Shown here piece after piece: positions 5,811-6,760 of a DNA stretch of 6,760 nt (the stretch's first letter is position 1; each line of letters begins with the position of its first letter). The stretch is taken from positions 1-6,760 of the forward strand of contig PWPR01000162.1 of the NCBI GenBank assembly GCA_003557085.1. Direction: 5' to 3'. The notes beneath the pieces are model-generated. The model worked only from the letters and a program-made list of their open reading frames with translations, searched no databases and was not told where the DNA came from. A program made the position numbers and the translations under genes. Source of the stretch: Clostridia bacterium. Its GTDB lineage: Bacteria > Bacillota > UBA994 > PWPR01.

Positions 5811-6760
5811 AATCAGAGCTCAATAAAGTTGTTAGTTAGCATACTTATAACTACAATGTTAGTTGGAAGTGCACTTTTCATTCATTATAATATTCTTCTG
5901 CCATGTATGCCTCTATTCTATGAGCCAGATCAAGAAATTGTATGGGATTTTCCTTCTATGGAAAGTTCATATTGTATTGACTGTCACACTAATGAGGCAG
6001 TTATTGCTGCTTCTACATATGCACAAGATCTCCCAACACCAGAAAATACTGGAGGATCAGGAGCGCCTGGACCACAGTTGGAAACTGTGGAAATGTTTTT
6101 AGTTTCAGAAGATTTTTTAAATACTGCTCATGGTGTGTTAGGTTGTATTACATGTCATGGTGGGCAGAACGTGCCAGTTCAAGAGCAGGCTCATGCAGGT
6201 ATGTTTTCTTATCCTTCAAGAGAGTTTGAAACAACATGTGGTGCTTGTCATGGGGATATTACTAGCATGTACTCATCATCGATTCACTACAATCTTCAGG
6301 GTATGCAGCATGGGTTATTAGAGTTTAGCAATTATGGGTCCTTTTCTGATGCTCACGTTCATAAAGAAGTGTTCGAATCAGATTGCTTCAAATGTCATGC
6401 TACGTGTGGAGATTGCCATGTTAGTAGACCTAAAAGTTATTCAGAAGGATTAATTGATCAGCACTTTTTCTTTGAATCTCCACCTATGGAAGAGACTTGC
6501 TATGGATGTCATAATGCTAGGAATGCTGGGGAGTATATGGGTATGTTTAATTTTGATTCTGATGTCCATAATGAGATGGAAATGACATGTATGGATTGTC
6601 ACCCAGTGAGTAATTTTCATGGCACTGGTGAAATGACATATAATATGTGGGAGGAAGAACTGCCATCATGCCTTGACTGTCATGAGGACAAGTACTACAA
6701 AGAAGCAAGTGACTTGCACCATACTGTACATGAAGGCTCTTTATCTTGTCAGGTTTGTCA
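5808..6760 (+). CDS. Multiheme c-type cytochrome, 3'-truncated (at least nine haem motifs)
   Basis: From TTG 5808 the frame stays open to the window edge (317 complete codons). Residues 6-25 are a hydrophobic signal or membrane anchor, so the rest is exported and haem is attached outside the cytoplasm. Complete CXXCH haem c motifs begin at residues 56 (CIDCH), 113 (CITCH), 144 (CGACH), 193 (CFKCH), 200 (CGDCH), 231 (CYGCH), 261 (CMDCH) and 288 (CLDCH). A ninth, CQVC plus the first two bases of a His codon, is cut at 6760. Extra histidines such as H108, H129, H160, H168, H183, H219, H254 and H271 could be distal ligands, giving bis-His haems. Residues 193-204 hold two motifs only two residues apart. 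Multiheme proteins of this kind carry electrons or reduce extracytoplasmic acceptors (metals, sulfur or nitrogen compounds), but I cannot assign a named family. The rhodanese lipoprotein gene lies just upstream in the same unit. Confidence 0.93.
   Translation, partial: MNQSSIKLLVSILITTMLVGSALFIHYNILLPCMPLFYEPDQEIVWDFPSMESSYCIDCHTNEAVIAASTYAQDLPTPENTGGSGAPGPQLETVEMFLVSEDFLNTAHGVLGCITCHGGQNVPVQEQAHAGMFSYPSREFETTCGACHGDITSMYSSSIHYNLQGMQHGLLEFSNYGSFSDAHVHKEVFESDCFKCHATCGDCHVSRPKSYSEGLIDQHFFFESPPMEETCYGCHNARNAGEYMGMFNFDSDVHNEMEMTCMDCHPVSNFHGTGEMTYNMWEEELPSCLDCHEDKYYKEASDLHHTVHEGSLSCQVC

Noticed and set aside
5863..6102. 79-codon plus-strand ORF
   Set aside because: It lies in another frame inside the cytochrome coding region and has no haem motif, family match or good ribosome site.
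1..6760. CRISPR arrays, tRNA or rRNA genes, insertion sequences
   Set aside because: I saw no regularly spaced repeats, no tRNA-like cloverleaf or rRNA segments, and no transposase-like coding sequence or flanking terminal repeats.

Overview
The window comes from an AT-rich genome. The genes are densely packed, all read on the + strand, and use Gram-positive style Shine-Dalgarno sites (AGGAGG, AAGGAG). The birA-bioY arrangement with a BirA operator, a DUF438/hemerythrin/PAS protein, a YsdA-like DUF1294 protein and a multiheme c-type cytochrome together suggest an anaerobic member of the Firmicutes (class Clostridia), possibly one that respires with extracytoplasmic electron acceptors. The taxonomic placement is inference from gene content; no marker gene is present.

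Layout. (1) 2-544: 3' part of a class I SAM-dependent methyltransferase, cut by the window start. (2) 649-1194: a GrpB-family (UPF0157) gene broken by one in-frame TAA at 856-858, followed by an intrinsic terminator at 1211-1239. (3) 1251-2931: a biotin unit. A perfect 30-bp palindrome of the BirA-operator type contains the -35 box of a near-consensus promoter. It is followed by birA (repressor and biotin-protein ligase) and, overlapping it by 35 nt, bioY (biotin transporter S component). (4) 3091-4566: a DUF438/HHE/PAS sensor-like protein and a small DUF1294 membrane protein, closed by a strong terminator at 4573-4602. (5) 4603-4895: AT-rich intergenic region with a good extended -10 promoter and a leader of about 200 nt. 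(6) 4896 to the window end: a lipoprotein with two rhodanese domains, followed after 18 nt by a multiheme cytochrome that runs off the window with eight complete CXXCH motifs and a ninth cut by the edge.

How the genes work together. Biotin-loaded BirA probably shuts off its own gene and bioY when biotin is sufficient. No biotin synthesis genes are present here, so the locus looks like uptake plus ligation. The rhodanese lipoprotein and the multiheme cytochrome form a likely two-gene (or longer) extracytoplasmic redox module. One rhodanese domain keeps the active-site Cys and the other has Ser in its place, which suggests a sulfur-linked or binding role beside an electron-transfer protein. This module is the most interesting part of the window, and its function cannot be settled from the sequence alone.
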